Assembly (NCBI GenBank): GCA_050261495.1
Contig: JBLNDI010000120.1
Span: 1 to 49,890 of the forward strand
From: JBMNKL01 sp050261495
Lineage (GTDB): Bacteria > Bacillota > Clostridia > Acetivibrionales > DTU013
Direction: 5' to 3'
Length of the DNA stretch: 49,890 nucleotides
Each line of letters begins with the position of its first letter. Positions within the stretch are counted from its first letter, which is position 1. Below, one piece after another: positions 9,033-16,860 of this stretch. Below the pieces are notes generated by a model. That model had not been told where the DNA came from. It ran no database searches and saw only the letters and a program-made list of their open reading frames with translations. The position numbers and the translations under genes were made by a program.

Positions 9033-9136
9033 TAATTATTACCTCCTTTTTTACGGGCTTGCTTTAGCTTGCTGCCTTCTATATCATATTCATGGCGGCA
9101 TATATGTGTTACTGCATTCGGTTGTTTAAAGAATGC

Positions 9137-9161
9137 GAAACCACCCTGGACGGGTGGCTTC
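9137..9161 (-). terminator. Hairpin downstream of the 35-aa gene, possible terminator
   Basis: On the minus strand GAAGCCACCC / GGGTGGTTTC forms a fully paired 10-bp stem (one G-U) with a 5-nt loop, about 45 bp after the stop at 9207. The following sequence is only moderately T-rich (GCATTCTTT), so partial termination or mRNA stabilisation is as likely as full termination. Confidence 0.45.
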
Positions 9162-9206
9162 TTTGTCCGGCGGACGTAATCCAGCTGGTTTTTTTCAAGG
9201 GTATCT

Positions 9207-9314
9207 TCAGATGATGAAATCCCTACGATCGAAGAACAGCAGCAGGAACAGAATAATAAAGAACAAAATAGCGCAATTGTCGCCAAAAAAGTTACAGCTC
9301 CCTCTTTCCGCCAT
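9207..9314 (-). CDS. Small hydrophobic protein, 35 aa (paralogue of the 40-aa gene)
   Basis: The ATG at 9314 follows GAAAGGAGG on the minus strand. The product begins MAERGSCNFFG, continues with the same DNCAILFFIILFLLLF core as the 40-aa protein, and ends FDRRDFII. The start MAE(R/N)ER-like motif also resembles the 47-aa product, so all three look like one family. A longer open frame on the same strand (9032-9346) overlaps it in another frame. I prefer the short frame because of its ribosome site and the codon-level conservation with its paralogue. Confidence 0.7.
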   Translation of the reverse strand: MAERGSCNFFGDNCAILFFIILFLLLFFDRRDFII

Positions 9315-9433
9315 TTTAGAGGCCTCCTTTCAACCAGATAGTTCACATAAACTTTTTTCTATTCCAGTTTATTCTTCCTTGGCATTAATTGTTACAGTAC
9401 CATTATATTAATAGCCGCCCCGGTCTGTGACAG

Positions 9434-9460
9434 TAAAGTTAACCGGAATACTGCCGATAT
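9434..9460 (+). promoter_or_regulatory. Sigma-D (sigma-28) promoter of the PilZ gene
   Basis: TAAA (9434-9437), exactly 15 bases, then GCCGATAT (9453-9460): this fits the sigma-D pattern TAAA-N15-GCCGATAA with a single difference at the last base. It lies about 70 bp before the PilZ start codon. Confidence 0.72.
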
Positions 9461-9528
9461 AATTTATAGAACGGAAAGAAATGCAGGCATTCATCCGGCA
9501 AAGTCAGCTATACAGGGGAGGTGGAAGA

Positions 9529-10143
9529 ATGGCGTTAATTGCCGGTTCCGTTGTTGCTGTCAGGCATTATTCCTTGATAAACGTTTTTACAAGCATTGTT
9601 GCCAATGCGTGGGAACGATTGGTTGAAATAAAGCTTCCCAAAGAATGCCAGAATTCAACGTTTATACGGGGCGATCCGGTTGTCGTGGCCTTTGAAAACG
9701 GTGACTCGACCGAGATAAAAGGCGGCATGGTAGTGGAATATAAAAAGGAAGAAGGATTGCTCACTTATGAAGAAGACATATATGACGAAGAAAAAGTAAG
9801 GATGAGATCTTTTGCACGTTTTCCCGTATCGCTTTACGCAGATTACAAGGTAGTAGAAGAAGGGGGGCATAAGAAAAATTTTGCCCTTGTAAAGGACATA
9901 AGTGAATTCGGCATAATGCTATATTCCACGGAATCTCATTTTAAGGGTCTGAGGCTCAACCTGGACATATACCTTACCAGGGAGATACTGAATTTAACAG
10001 CAGAAATTGTGAGAAAAGTTGAGCATGACGGGTACATTGAGTATGGTTTGAGAATAAAACATAACGGTCCGTTTGTTTTCACCAAGATAAAGAATTACGT
10101 CAGGAAGTCACAGGAAGAACTCACCTCCAAGTTTTCAAGCTGA
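9529..10143 (+). CDS. PilZ-domain c-di-GMP receptor, YcgR/flagellar-brake-like
   Basis: This 204-aa cytosolic protein has an N-terminal YcgR-like beta domain (about 1-85) and a C-terminal PilZ domain (about 90-195). Both c-di-GMP-binding signatures are present: RxxxR as RSFAR (residues 93-97) and (D/N)xSxxG as DISEFG (123-128). Known proteins of this layout bind c-di-GMP and slow or reprogram the flagellar motor or other surface machinery. The sigma-D promoter upstream fits a motility role. I chose the ATG at 9529 because GGGGAGG (9515-9521) sits at ideal distance; the upstream ATG at 9481 has no such site. A diguanylate cyclase gene lies about 10 kb away. Confidence 0.86.
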   Translation: MALIAGSVVAVRHYSLINVFTSIVANAWERLVEIKLPKECQNSTFIRGDPVVVAFENGDSTEIKGGMVVEYKKEEGLLTYEEDIYDEEKVRMRSFARFPVSLYADYKVVEEGGHKKNFALVKDISEFGIMLYSTESHFKGLRLNLDIYLTREILNLTAEIVRKVEHDGYIEYGLRIKHNGPFVFTKIKNYVRKSQEELTSKFSS

Positions 10144-10176
10144 CAGAGTGAATCGAAGCCCTATCCGATCTTTTGC

Positions 10177-10190
10177 CGAACATATGTTTG
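10177..10190. promoter_or_regulatory. LexA/DinR-type SOS box
   Basis: CGAACATATGTTTG matches the Gram-positive SOS consensus CGAAC-RNRY-GTTYC at every position except the last. It overlaps the -35 hexamer (10188-10193) of the only good promoter upstream of the radical-SAM gene, the classic position for a repressor operator. Confidence 0.7.
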
Positions 10191-10216
10191 CTTTTTCTCT
10201 GTGTGTGTGATAGAAT
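10188..10216 (+). promoter_or_regulatory. Sigma-A-type promoter of the radical-SAM/partner operon
   Basis: TTGCTT (10188-10193) and TAGAAT (10211-10216) are separated by 17 bases. The start codon at 10274 lies about 50 bp beyond the predicted transcript start. Confidence 0.62.
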
Positions 10217-10273
10217 AAATACAGCAAAGATGCTAAATCGGTCATACAAAATATCACGGATAATGGTGATGCC

Positions 10274-11728
10274 ATGGAGTTGACGGATAAGCTTGAAATA
10301 TTGGCAAACGGAGCGAAGTATGACGTATCGTGCGTTTCCAGCGGAAGCTCGCGAAAAAACACGCCCGGCGGTATGGGCAGCAGCTTTGCGCCCGGCATAT
10401 GCCATACGTTTACCGGTGACGGCCGCTGTGTTTCATTGCTTAAAATACTGTTATCAAACCAGTGCATATATGATTGCGCCTATTGCATAAACAGGTCGTC
10501 CAACGGCAAAGTTGCCAGGACCGCTTTTACGCCTGAAGAGGTGGCAAACCTAACAATAAATTTCTATAGAAGAAATTATATAGAAGGACTTTTTCTTAGC
10601 TCCGCAGTAGTCAAGTCGCCAGATCATACGATGGAGCTGATTATTCGCACAATCCGGCTGCTCAGGGAGGAACACCGATTCAACGGCTATATTCATGTAA
10701 AGGTGATTCCCGGGGCTGACGAAGCCTTGGTGGAGAAAGCCGGCAGGTATGCGGACAGGGTGAGCGTCAATATCGAATTGCCAACAAGCAGCGGGTTGAA
10801 GCTGCTGGCGCCGCAGAAGAAAAAAGAACATATACTTGCGCCGATGGATTTCATCAGCAGGAAGATACATGAATCAGGCGAAGACAAAGCGCGCTTCAAA
10901 AGCGCGCCCCGGTTCGCGCCGGCCGGCCAGAGCACCCAATTGATTATCGGCGCGACCCCGGATCACGATCTGACCATATTGAAGCTTGCCGAAGGGCTTT
11001 ATAAGCGGTTTGGCATGAGGCGTGTATTCTATTCGGCATATGTTCCGGTATCGAATCATCCGGCCCTTCCGCGGACGGCCAAACCTCCTTTGCTGCGCGA
11101 ACACAGGATTTACCAGGCGGACTGGCTGCTCAGGTTCTATGGTTTCAAGGCGGATGAACTGCTTGACGAATCTCACAAGGATTTTGACGTATTGCTGGAC
11201 CCGAAATGCGACTGGGCGCTTCGCAACCTGCACCGGTTTCCAGTGGAAGTGAACAAGGCCGAATACCACGAACTGCTTCGCGTCCCGGGCATCGGGGTAC
11301 GGTCGGCCCAAAGGATAATCAAGGCAAGGCGGATTCAAAGCCTTGACTTTTCAGATATAAAGAAGCTTGGTGTTGTTCTAAAGCGGGCCAGGTTTTTTAT
11401 TACATGCAAGGGCAAATACATTGACAGGCTTGAGGCTACCGACAGTTTTATCAGGGCAAACCTGCTGGCAGCGAAAGAACGGTTGCCGGCGCCGAATGCG
11501 GGCTATACGCAGCTCAGTTTTTTACCTCCAAGGACTCCGCTTTTCCTAAAGCAGGCGGCGCAATGGGATACAACCGGGCTGTCTGCACTTGCCGATACTC
11601 CATACAATGCGGGAAGCCGTTTGCTGCTGCCGGCTGCAATGGAGAGCGGCGCCTCGGGACCGGAGCCTTTGTTACCGGCTCATCTGCCCTACGAGATTGT
11701 TCATGCAAGCATTACGGGGGAATTATGA
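10274..11728 (+). CDS. Radical-SAM protein, putative DNA modification/repair (rSAM linked to UDG-type genes)
   Basis: This 484-aa enzyme has the radical-SAM [4Fe-4S] motif CxxxCxxC as CIYDCAYC (Cys64, 68, 71), the cluster that cleaves S-adenosylmethionine. A helix-hairpin-helix segment (about 335-350, RVPGIGVRSAQRI) is a common DNA-contact element. Layout and partner gene match the family described as 'putative DNA modification/repair radical SAM protein', whose chemistry is unknown. The stop overlaps the ATG of the next gene (ATGA), so the two are translationally coupled. The ATG at 10274 has only a weak ribosome site. A LexA-like box at the promoter supports a DNA-damage role. Confidence 0.85.
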   Translation: MELTDKLEILANGAKYDVSCVSSGSSRKNTPGGMGSSFAPGICHTFTGDGRCVSLLKILLSNQCIYDCAYCINRSSNGKVARTAFTPEEVANLTINFYRRNYIEGLFLSSAVVKSPDHTMELIIRTIRLLREEHRFNGYIHVKVIPGADEALVEKAGRYADRVSVNIELPTSSGLKLLAPQKKKEHILAPMDFISRKIHESGEDKARFKSAPRFAPAGQSTQLIIGATPDHDLTILKLAEGLYKRFGMRRVFYSAYVPVSNHPALPRTAKPPLLREHRIYQADWLLRFYGFKADELLDESHKDFDVLLDPKCDWALRNLHRFPVEVNKAEYHELLRVPGIGVRSAQRIIKARRIQSLDFSDIKKLGVVLKRARFFITCKGKYIDRLEATDSFIRANLLAAKERLPAPNAGYTQLSFLPPRTPLFLKQAAQWDTTGLSALADTPYNAGSRLLLPAAMESGASGPEPLLPAHLPYEIVHASITGEL

Positions 11729-12462
11729 CAGTATACGTTTACGACGGAAGCTTTGAGGGGATCCTTACCGCCGTTTTCGAGGCGTTCAGCCGAAGGGAGG
11801 CGCCATGCGCCATCCTGCCGGAGCATAATCTCCAGCAGGACCTGTTGGCTTCATATGTTTTCATAAAAACCAATCCCGTCAAATCGGACAGGGTTTACAG
11901 GTCCGTCCGTGAAAAAATCTCACAGGATTCATTGAAGAATATTTATCATGTTTTCCTTTCGGAACACCCGGATGCGGCGACGCTGATTTATAAATATCTG
12001 AAGCTCGGCTTTGCGATGGGCTGCAAAGTGGACATGCACCTGGCGGATGATACAGTTTTCAGGGTGATGGATATAAGCAGAAAGGTTGAGCTGGAATTGC
12101 ACAGGATGATGGGCTTTGTCCGCTTCCGGCAGGTGGAGGGCGGCATATTTTATTCTCCCATCGCTCCCGACAATAACATCGTTGAGCTGCTTGCGCCCCA
12201 TTTTGCCGAACGTTTGCCCGGCCAGAACTGGATAATCCACGATGTCAAAAGAGAAATAGCCGCGTTGTACAATACCAGGGAATGGATAATATCCGAGTTT
12301 TCCGCCGGCGATATACCCAGGGCGACCGACGATGAGAAACAGTATTCCGCCCTTTGGAAAAAACTATTTAAGACGCTGGAGATTCCGGACAGGAAAAATC
12401 CGGCGCTCCAAAGAAGGCTCCTGCCAAGGCGCTACTGGGATTACCTCACGGAAAAGTGGTAA
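11725..12462 (+). CDS. Partner of the radical-SAM repair protein (DUF4130-type, probable DNA metabolism protein)
   Basis: This 245-aa protein begins MTVYVYDGSFEGILTAVFEA, the typical opening of the family encoded beside the radical-SAM DNA-repair protein. Further family-like stretches are YLKLGF..G, FVRFRQVEGGIFYSPIAPD (about residues 130-148) and HFAERLPGQNWIIHD. Some family members are fused to uracil-DNA glycosylase; this one is not. The start overlaps the preceding stop by four bases (ATGA). The biochemical role is unknown. Strict pairing and the shared SOS-like promoter imply a joint function on damaged or modified DNA. Confidence 0.82.
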   Translation: MTVYVYDGSFEGILTAVFEAFSRREAPCAILPEHNLQQDLLASYVFIKTNPVKSDRVYRSVREKISQDSLKNIYHVFLSEHPDAATLIYKYLKLGFAMGCKVDMHLADDTVFRVMDISRKVELELHRMMGFVRFRQVEGGIFYSPIAPDNNIVELLAPHFAERLPGQNWIIHDVKREIAALYNTREWIISEFSAGDIPRATDDEKQYSALWKKLFKTLEIPDRKNPALQRRLLPRRYWDYLTEKW

Positions 12463-12484
12463 TAGACTGAAAAAAAACTTGCTA

Positions 12485-12514
12485 TTGACTTTATGTTTAT
12501 TCATCTGCTACAAT
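12485..12514 (+). promoter_or_regulatory. Promoter of the tRNA-Met/tRNA-Glu unit
   Basis: TTGACT (12485-12490) and TACAAT (12509-12514) with an 18-bp spacer, ending about 60 bp before the first tRNA. Confidence 0.6.
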
Positions 12515-12575
12515 AGTAAAGCGCGCGGGGGCGTAGTTTCAATAAATAAACGAAACAGGCGCTATCGCGATAAAT

Positions 12576-12652
12576 GGCGGCGTAGCTCAGGTGGCTAGAG
12601 CATGCGGTTCATACCCGCAGTGTCGTTGGTTCAAATCCGACCGCCGCTACCA
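12576..12652 (+). tRNA. tRNA-Met (anticodon CAT)
   Basis: A full cloverleaf can be drawn: acceptor GGCGGCG/CGCCGCT (G1-U72), D arm with GGTGGCTAGAGC, anticodon stem TGCGG/CCGCA with loop TTCATAC, T arm with GGTTCAAATCC, and encoded CCA (12650-12652). The sequence closely resembles elongator tRNA-Met of Bacillus-type bacteria rather than initiator. A tRNA-Ile2 (lysidine-modified CAT) is the alternative. Confidence 0.92.
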
Positions 12653-12662
12653 AAATGTGCAT

Positions 12663-12737
12663 GGCCCATTGGTCAAGCGGTTAAGACACCGCCCTTTCAC
12701 GGCGGTAACAGGGGTTCGAGTCCCCTATGGGTCACCA
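12663..12737 (+). tRNA. tRNA-Glu (anticodon TTC)
   Basis: Acceptor GGCCCAT/ATGGGTC, anticodon stem CCGCC/GGCGG around CTTTCAC (anticodon TTC), T arm with GGTTCGAGTCC, encoded CCA. It begins only 10 bp after tRNA-Met, so the two are co-transcribed. Confidence 0.94.
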
Positions 12738-12789
12738 CATCCTGCCTGAAAGCCTTTACGGCGTATGGGTTTCCGGCAGCGTGGCCACT

Positions 12790-12829
12790 GAAGCAGGAGG
12801 ACGCAAGTTGTACTTCGGCCTCCTGTTTC
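12790..12829 (+). other. Long hairpin downstream of the tRNA unit
   Basis: GAAGCAGGAGG (12790-12800) pairs with CCTCCTGTTTC (12819-12829): 11 bp with one G-U and an 18-nt loop. It is not followed by a T-run and precedes the real terminator by about 25 bp. It may be a processing or stability element for the tRNA precursor. Confidence 0.4.
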
Positions 12830-12854
12830 AATAATATGTAGGGGTCCAAAATGA

Positions 12855-12889
12855 ATGCTTCATAATTACTGAAGCGTTTTTTATTTTTC
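12855..12889 (+). terminator. Rho-independent terminator of the tRNA unit
   Basis: ATGCTTCA (12855-12862) pairs with TGAAGCGT (12870-12877) around a 7-nt loop, followed by TTTTTTATTTTT. The rest of the gap to 13060 shows no gene. Confidence 0.75.
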
Positions 12890-13063
12890 AACAGAGCTTT
12901 TTATTCCGAAATTGAGCCTTTCCGGCTGGTTATTTTATCCGGGCATTCTTGTTTTATCACATATGGCGGCAAGCTCTTTGCAATAATAAATAGTGTAAAA
13001 TCCAGGAACAACCGGATAATTATTGTCGTCAATATAGTTAGTGTTTTCTAATATTAAATGCGG

Positions 13064-13083
13064 GGTATCGCCATTGCGATACC
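13064..13083 (+). other. 5'-UTR hairpin before the beta-propeller gene
   Basis: GGTATCGC (13064-13071) and GCGATACC (13076-13083) form a perfect 8-bp stem with a CATT tetraloop, about 40 bp before the ATG. No T-run follows, so it is more likely an mRNA-stabilising or operator element than a terminator. Confidence 0.4.
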
Positions 13084-13120
13084 GGGTTTGATGGTTTGTG
13101 TCTGAACGGAGGGAGCGAGT

Positions 13121-15664
13121 ATGGGTAAACGTGTAAATATAACAGTTATTCTTGCCGTTGTGGCGGTAATTGTCTCGGTTATTCCCTTTGGGGCATTCTC
13201 CCGGGAAGCCGTGCCTGATATTGCGGCTGCAGCGGACAAAGGCCTTGCAGGCCCTGCCTATGCCATAAACGATAATAAAAGCGGCGGAGGCGGCAATGCG
13301 GGCAGTGCACGCGAAAGGCTGGATAAAAGCATCATTCTATATGTCGGAAGCCCTGTTGCGTATGTAAATGGAGCCGAAACACGTATAGACCCTGGCAATA
13401 TCGAGGTTACCCCTCTCGTTATCGATAATGCGGTGATGGTGCCTGTGAGGTTTATCGCGGAAAGCCTGGGAGGCATTGTCCGGTGGGACCAGGGCAGCCT
13501 TTCCGCCATTGTCCTCCTGGACGGCAAAACCTGCAAGTTCAGGCAGGGCAGCAGAATTATGCTGGCGGACGGCTCAAGCTATTCCCTGGGCGCCGGGGTG
13601 CAGGCGTATAAAGGAAGGACTTTCGTTCCGCTGGATAAATTCGTGGAGGTGCTTGGCAAAAAGGCTTTTTACGACAGGGGCCTTATTGTTATAAGTGATG
13701 CGGAAGTTGATCTCGACGCTGAAAAAGACAAGGAGCTTATAAGCGAATGGATTACGAAATTGAGTTATCTCCCCGCGGTGGGTTCCCGCGACAAACTGTT
13801 GAGCCTGCTGGAAGAAGGAAGGGAAAGGGCGTCAGGCTATGATGAATTTCATGTAAAGATGAGATTGCCCCAGGTAGATGTAGGTCTATCCATGGACGGC
13901 ACGACAGCGGGCTGGGAGGCGGAAGATTCGTCAACCCAGGGCAGTGGGAACCAACAAGCCAAGGCTTCGGAAGCGGCAAGCGCCGATATGGCGGCAAAAA
14001 CTCCAGCCGGCCCGGAGCGGGATTATTCCGCCACCAATGTCCAGGTGCAGGGCGTTGACGAGGGTGATATCGTAAAAACGGACGGCAACTACATATACCA
14101 GGTCAATAAGGGAAGAGTGGTTATCGCAAAAGTTGATGCCCCTGACAACATGGAAATCGCCGGTATCCTGAATTATGCCGATAAAAACCTGGCTCCGCAG
14201 GAGTTGTACCTGCACGAAAACAAGTTGATTGTCATAGGTTCTTCGAGGTCATATTTCCCCATGCATAAGACGGTAGACGACATCCGGGTCGAAATATATC
14301 CCTCGCCGCGTTATACGCAAAACTGCGTTAAATTATTGATATATGACATTTCGGATAAGAAAAACGCCAGGCTGATCCGGGAGGTTGAACTGGAGGGAGA
14401 TTACGTATCGTCAAGAAAGATCGGTCCGGCGGTGTATCTTGTAGCCAACGATTATATTGACTATTACCTCATTCAAAATGATGAGTCGAATATTACGCCA
14501 TATTACCGGGATACCGCGGAAAAGGATGAATACAAAAGCATTGGCTATGATGCAATACGCTATTTCCCGGGAGCGATATATGATAATTACATGATTGTCG
14601 CCGGAATTAATGTTGACGGGAATGAGCCTGCCGATGTTTCCACGTACCTGGGAGCGGGCCGGAATATCTACGCGTCGACGGAAAACCTGTATGTGGCTGT
14701 GACAAGCTATTCCCGGATTTCTTCCAAAAGTGGCTATGAAGAAAAAACACAAATATATAAATTCGGCTTGAAAGACGCAAAACTCACATATTTGTGCAAG
14801 GGCGAGGTTCCCGGCGCCATACTTAACCAGTTTTCAATGGATGAATACGGCGACAGCTTCCGTATCGCGACAACAAAGGGAGACATATGGGCGACGGATG
14901 AGAGAGTTTCAAAGAATTGCTTATACGTAACGGACAGCATGCTTTCCATCACGGGTAGTATTGATGACATGGCGCCCGGCGAAAGGATTTATTCAGTCCG
15001 TTTCATGGGAGACAGGGCATACGTGGTGACATTCAAGACGGTGGATCCACTGTTTGTGATTGATCTGAAGGACCCGAAAAAGCCTGCTGTCCTGGGAGCT
15101 TTAAAAATACCCGGCTACAGCGATTACCTCCATCCTTACGACGAAAACCACATAATAGGTTTCGGGAAGGATACAGTCGAGATAAAGGGCCAGGCTTATT
15201 ACCAGGGCATGAAGGTTGCGCTGTTTGATGTGACCGATGTAAGCAATCCGGTGCAGAAGTTTACCGAAATAATCGGGGACAGGGGTACGGATTCCGAGCT
15301 TCTCAGCAACCACAAGGCGCTTCTTTTCTCGAAAGAAAAGAACCTGCTGGCATTTCCCGTAACATTGATGGAAACCAGGGACGCCGGCAAAGCGGGGACG
15401 AATGCCCTTGAATACGGAGAATTCACGTTCCAGGGCGCCCTGGTATATAACCTGGATCTTGAAAACGGGTTCAGGTTGAAAGGCAGGATAACACACCTTT
15501 CCGCCGATGACTATTTAAAAGCCGGAAGGCACTGGTACAACAGCGACAAGAATGTCAGGAGAATTATTTATATAGGCGATAATCTATTTACATTATCCAA
15601 TAGCATGATCAAGGCAAATGCAATGGAGGACTTGAAAGAGAAGGGCAGCGTTGCGATTCCGTAG
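13121..15664 (+). CDS. Secreted beta-propeller protein with an N-terminal copper-amine-oxidase-like domain
   Basis: This 847-aa exported protein has a signal segment (about 4-30), then a copper-amine-oxidase-N-like stalk domain at about 65-190 (ILYVGSPVAYVNG...VMVPVRFIAESLGG...RTFVPLDKF). A Ser/Ala/Gly-rich linker at about 255-300 follows. The C-terminal beta-propeller domain opens with the family hallmark VQVQGVDEGDIVKTDG (about 308-323) and has repeated propeller blades. Such proteins are extracytoplasmic and of unknown function; no protease or hydrolase motif is visible. The ATG at 13121 follows CGGAGGGAG. The sensor-kinase gene begins shortly downstream but appears to have its own promoter. 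Confidence 0.85.
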   Translation: MGKRVNITVILAVVAVIVSVIPFGAFSREAVPDIAAAADKGLAGPAYAINDNKSGGGGNAGSARERLDKSIILYVGSPVAYVNGAETRIDPGNIEVTPLVIDNAVMVPVRFIAESLGGIVRWDQGSLSAIVLLDGKTCKFRQGSRIMLADGSSYSLGAGVQAYKGRTFVPLDKFVEVLGKKAFYDRGLIVISDAEVDLDAEKDKELISEWITKLSYLPAVGSRDKLLSLLEEGRERASGYDEFHVKMRLPQVDVGLSMDGTTAGWEAEDSSTQGSGNQQAKASEAASADMAAKTPAGPERDYSATNVQVQGVDEGDIVKTDGNYIYQVNKGRVVIAKVDAPDNMEIAGILNYADKNLAPQELYLHENKLIVIGSSRSYFPMHKTVDDIRVEIYPSPRYTQNCVKLLIYDISDKKNARLIREVELEGDYVSSRKIGPAVYLVANDYIDYYLIQNDESNITPYYRDTAEKDEYKSIGYDAIRYFPGAIYDNYMIVAGINVDGNEPADVSTYLGAGRNIYASTENLYVAVTSYSRISSKSGYEEKTQIYKFGLKDAKLTYLCKGEVPGAILNQFSMDEYGDSFRIATTKGDIWATDERVSKNCLYVTDSMLSITGSIDDMAPGERIYSVRFMGDRAYVVTFKTVDPLFVIDLKDPKKPAVLGALKIPGYSDYLHPYDENHIIGFGKDTVEIKGQAYYQGMKVALFDVTDVSNPVQKFTEIIGDRGTDSELLSNHKALLFSKEKNLLAFPVTLMETRDAGKAGTNALEYGEFTFQGALVYNLDLENGFRLKGRITHLSADDYLKAGRHWYNSDKNVRRIIYIGDNLFTLSNSMIKANAMEDLKEKGSVAIP

Positions 15665-15666
15665 GC

Positions 15667-15695
15667 TTGATTGTATCGGATATACAATATATACT
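15667..15695 (+). promoter_or_regulatory. Promoter of the sensor-kinase gene
   Basis: TTGATT (15667-15672) and TATACT (15690-15695) with a 17-bp spacer, beginning three bases after the upstream stop codon. A transcript from here starts near 15702, which favours the ATG at 15754 over earlier alternative starts. Confidence 0.6.
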
Positions 15696-15753
15696 TAATA
15701 TGGATACTGATTATGCGCCTTGTTCGCGGGCGCGGCGAGATGCGGGGTCGATT

Positions 15754-16617
15754 ATGAAAAAAAGGCCCAGTCACGGTATGACTGCCATTGCCATAATATT
15801 GATTGTGCTTAACCTTTCCCAGGTCGCCTTGATTGCCGCAATATTGCTGTATATAACAGGATTGAGCGAAGATCCGGGCCTGCTTAAGAATCCATGGGTA
15901 ATTGCCTTGCTGCTGGTTATTCTTGCGGTTGTTATCATAAACAGCCTGGTGGCCATTAGGAACAGGAGCAGCACGCTCCGCTCAATCTACCAATTCCGGA
16001 TGCTTGAAGACACCCTCTCAAGGCTGGAAACGCTGAATTCCACGCTGCGGGCGCAGAGGCACGATTTTCTGAATCACCTCCAGGTCGTTTATTCTCTCAT
16101 GGAAATGGAAGAATACCACGCGGCCGCCGAATATATTGAAAAAGTATATGATGATATACAAAAGGTCAGTAAAATCCTGAAGACATCAAATGCCGCAGTA
16201 AACGCGCTGCTGCAGGCAAAGCTGCTGACTTGCGAGGACCGTGGCATCAAGGTCGAACTAAACGTGACAACCCAGTTGAAAGACCTGAAGATACCTTCAT
16301 GGGAATTCTGCAGGGTTTTGGGAAACCTCCTTGACAACGCGATTTATGCGCTTCGGGAAAAAGAAGGCGACAAATTGGTTAAAATCGATCTGTATGAAGA
16401 CTTAAAATATTATTATTTCAGGGTATCAGACAATGGCATCCCGATTCCTGAAGAGCTTCATAAAAAGATATTCGAAGCCGGGTTTACCACCAAGGGCGGC
16501 GAGGGAGAAGGGATGGGACTGCCGATAAGCGCCGGAATAATGGAAAAATACGGGGGAAGCCTCTCATTATCGTGCGAAGGGGAGTACAAGGTTTTTGAAG
16601 GAAAGGCGCCTCGGTAG
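15754..16617 (+). CDS. Membrane sensor histidine kinase (Spo0B-like dimerisation box, GHKL ATPase)
   Basis: The protein is 287 aa with two N-terminal transmembrane helices (about 10-35 and 49-68) and almost no extracellular loop, so it likely senses something in the membrane. The phospho-acceptor box is RAQRHDFLNHLQ (His near 103). The ATPase shows the N box (GNLLDNAIYAL, about 190-200), G1 (DNGIPIP) and G2 (GEGMGLPIS, about 251-259). This architecture is typical of kinases paired with LytTR regulators. The only response regulator nearby is the LytTR gene at 18949, separated by nfeD, floA and a 173-aa gene. The start is chosen from the promoter position; the ribosome site is weak. Confidence 0.85.
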   Translation: MKKRPSHGMTAIAIILIVLNLSQVALIAAILLYITGLSEDPGLLKNPWVIALLLVILAVVIINSLVAIRNRSSTLRSIYQFRMLEDTLSRLETLNSTLRAQRHDFLNHLQVVYSLMEMEEYHAAAEYIEKVYDDIQKVSKILKTSNAAVNALLQAKLLTCEDRGIKVELNVTTQLKDLKIPSWEFCRVLGNLLDNAIYALREKEGDKLVKIDLYEDLKYYYFRVSDNGIPIPEELHKKIFEAGFTTKGGEGEGMGLPISAGIMEKYGGSLSLSCEGEYKVFEGKAPR

Positions 16618-16688
16618 TTCAATGGCCGGACGAGGAATCCGGATAGCAAATATATCCTTGGGGGCAAAAGAGATAACAGCCGGGCAAA

Positions 16689-16717
16689 ATGACAATTCAG
16701 CGTTGCAAATGTATAAT
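16689..16717 (+). promoter_or_regulatory. Promoter of the nfeD-floA operon
   Basis: ATGACA (16689-16694) and TATAAT (16712-16717) with a 17-bp spacer, in the 243-bp gap between the kinase and nfeD. No gene is visible in that gap. Confidence 0.5.
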
Positions 16718-16860
16718 ATGCGGCATATGCATTCAATCCGAACCTAATTGGTTATATAATGTCATCAGAACAAAAGTTGCCTGAGGCAGCACTCTTGAAA
16801 CAGAGGGTAACAGGTTAAGTTATGAACGAAGAGGATATTCCTGAACGGGAGGTGTTATGA

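Noticed and set aside
9032..9346. 104-codon open frame on the minus strand
   Set aside because: It overlaps the 35-aa gene in another frame, has unusual Cys-rich translation, and lacks the codon-level conservation seen in the short frames.
12602..12891. Open frames on both strands across the tRNA genes
   Set aside because: They overlap tRNA-Met, tRNA-Glu and the terminator, so they are chance frames.
16605..16645. tRNA-like stretch: GGTAGTTCAATGG followed by CCGGA-CGAGGAA-TCCGG, resembling D and anticodon arms
   Set aside because: The invariant U33 is missing, no T arm or matching acceptor end follows, and the beginning is the coding end of the kinase gene. At most a chance resemblance or a very decayed remnant.
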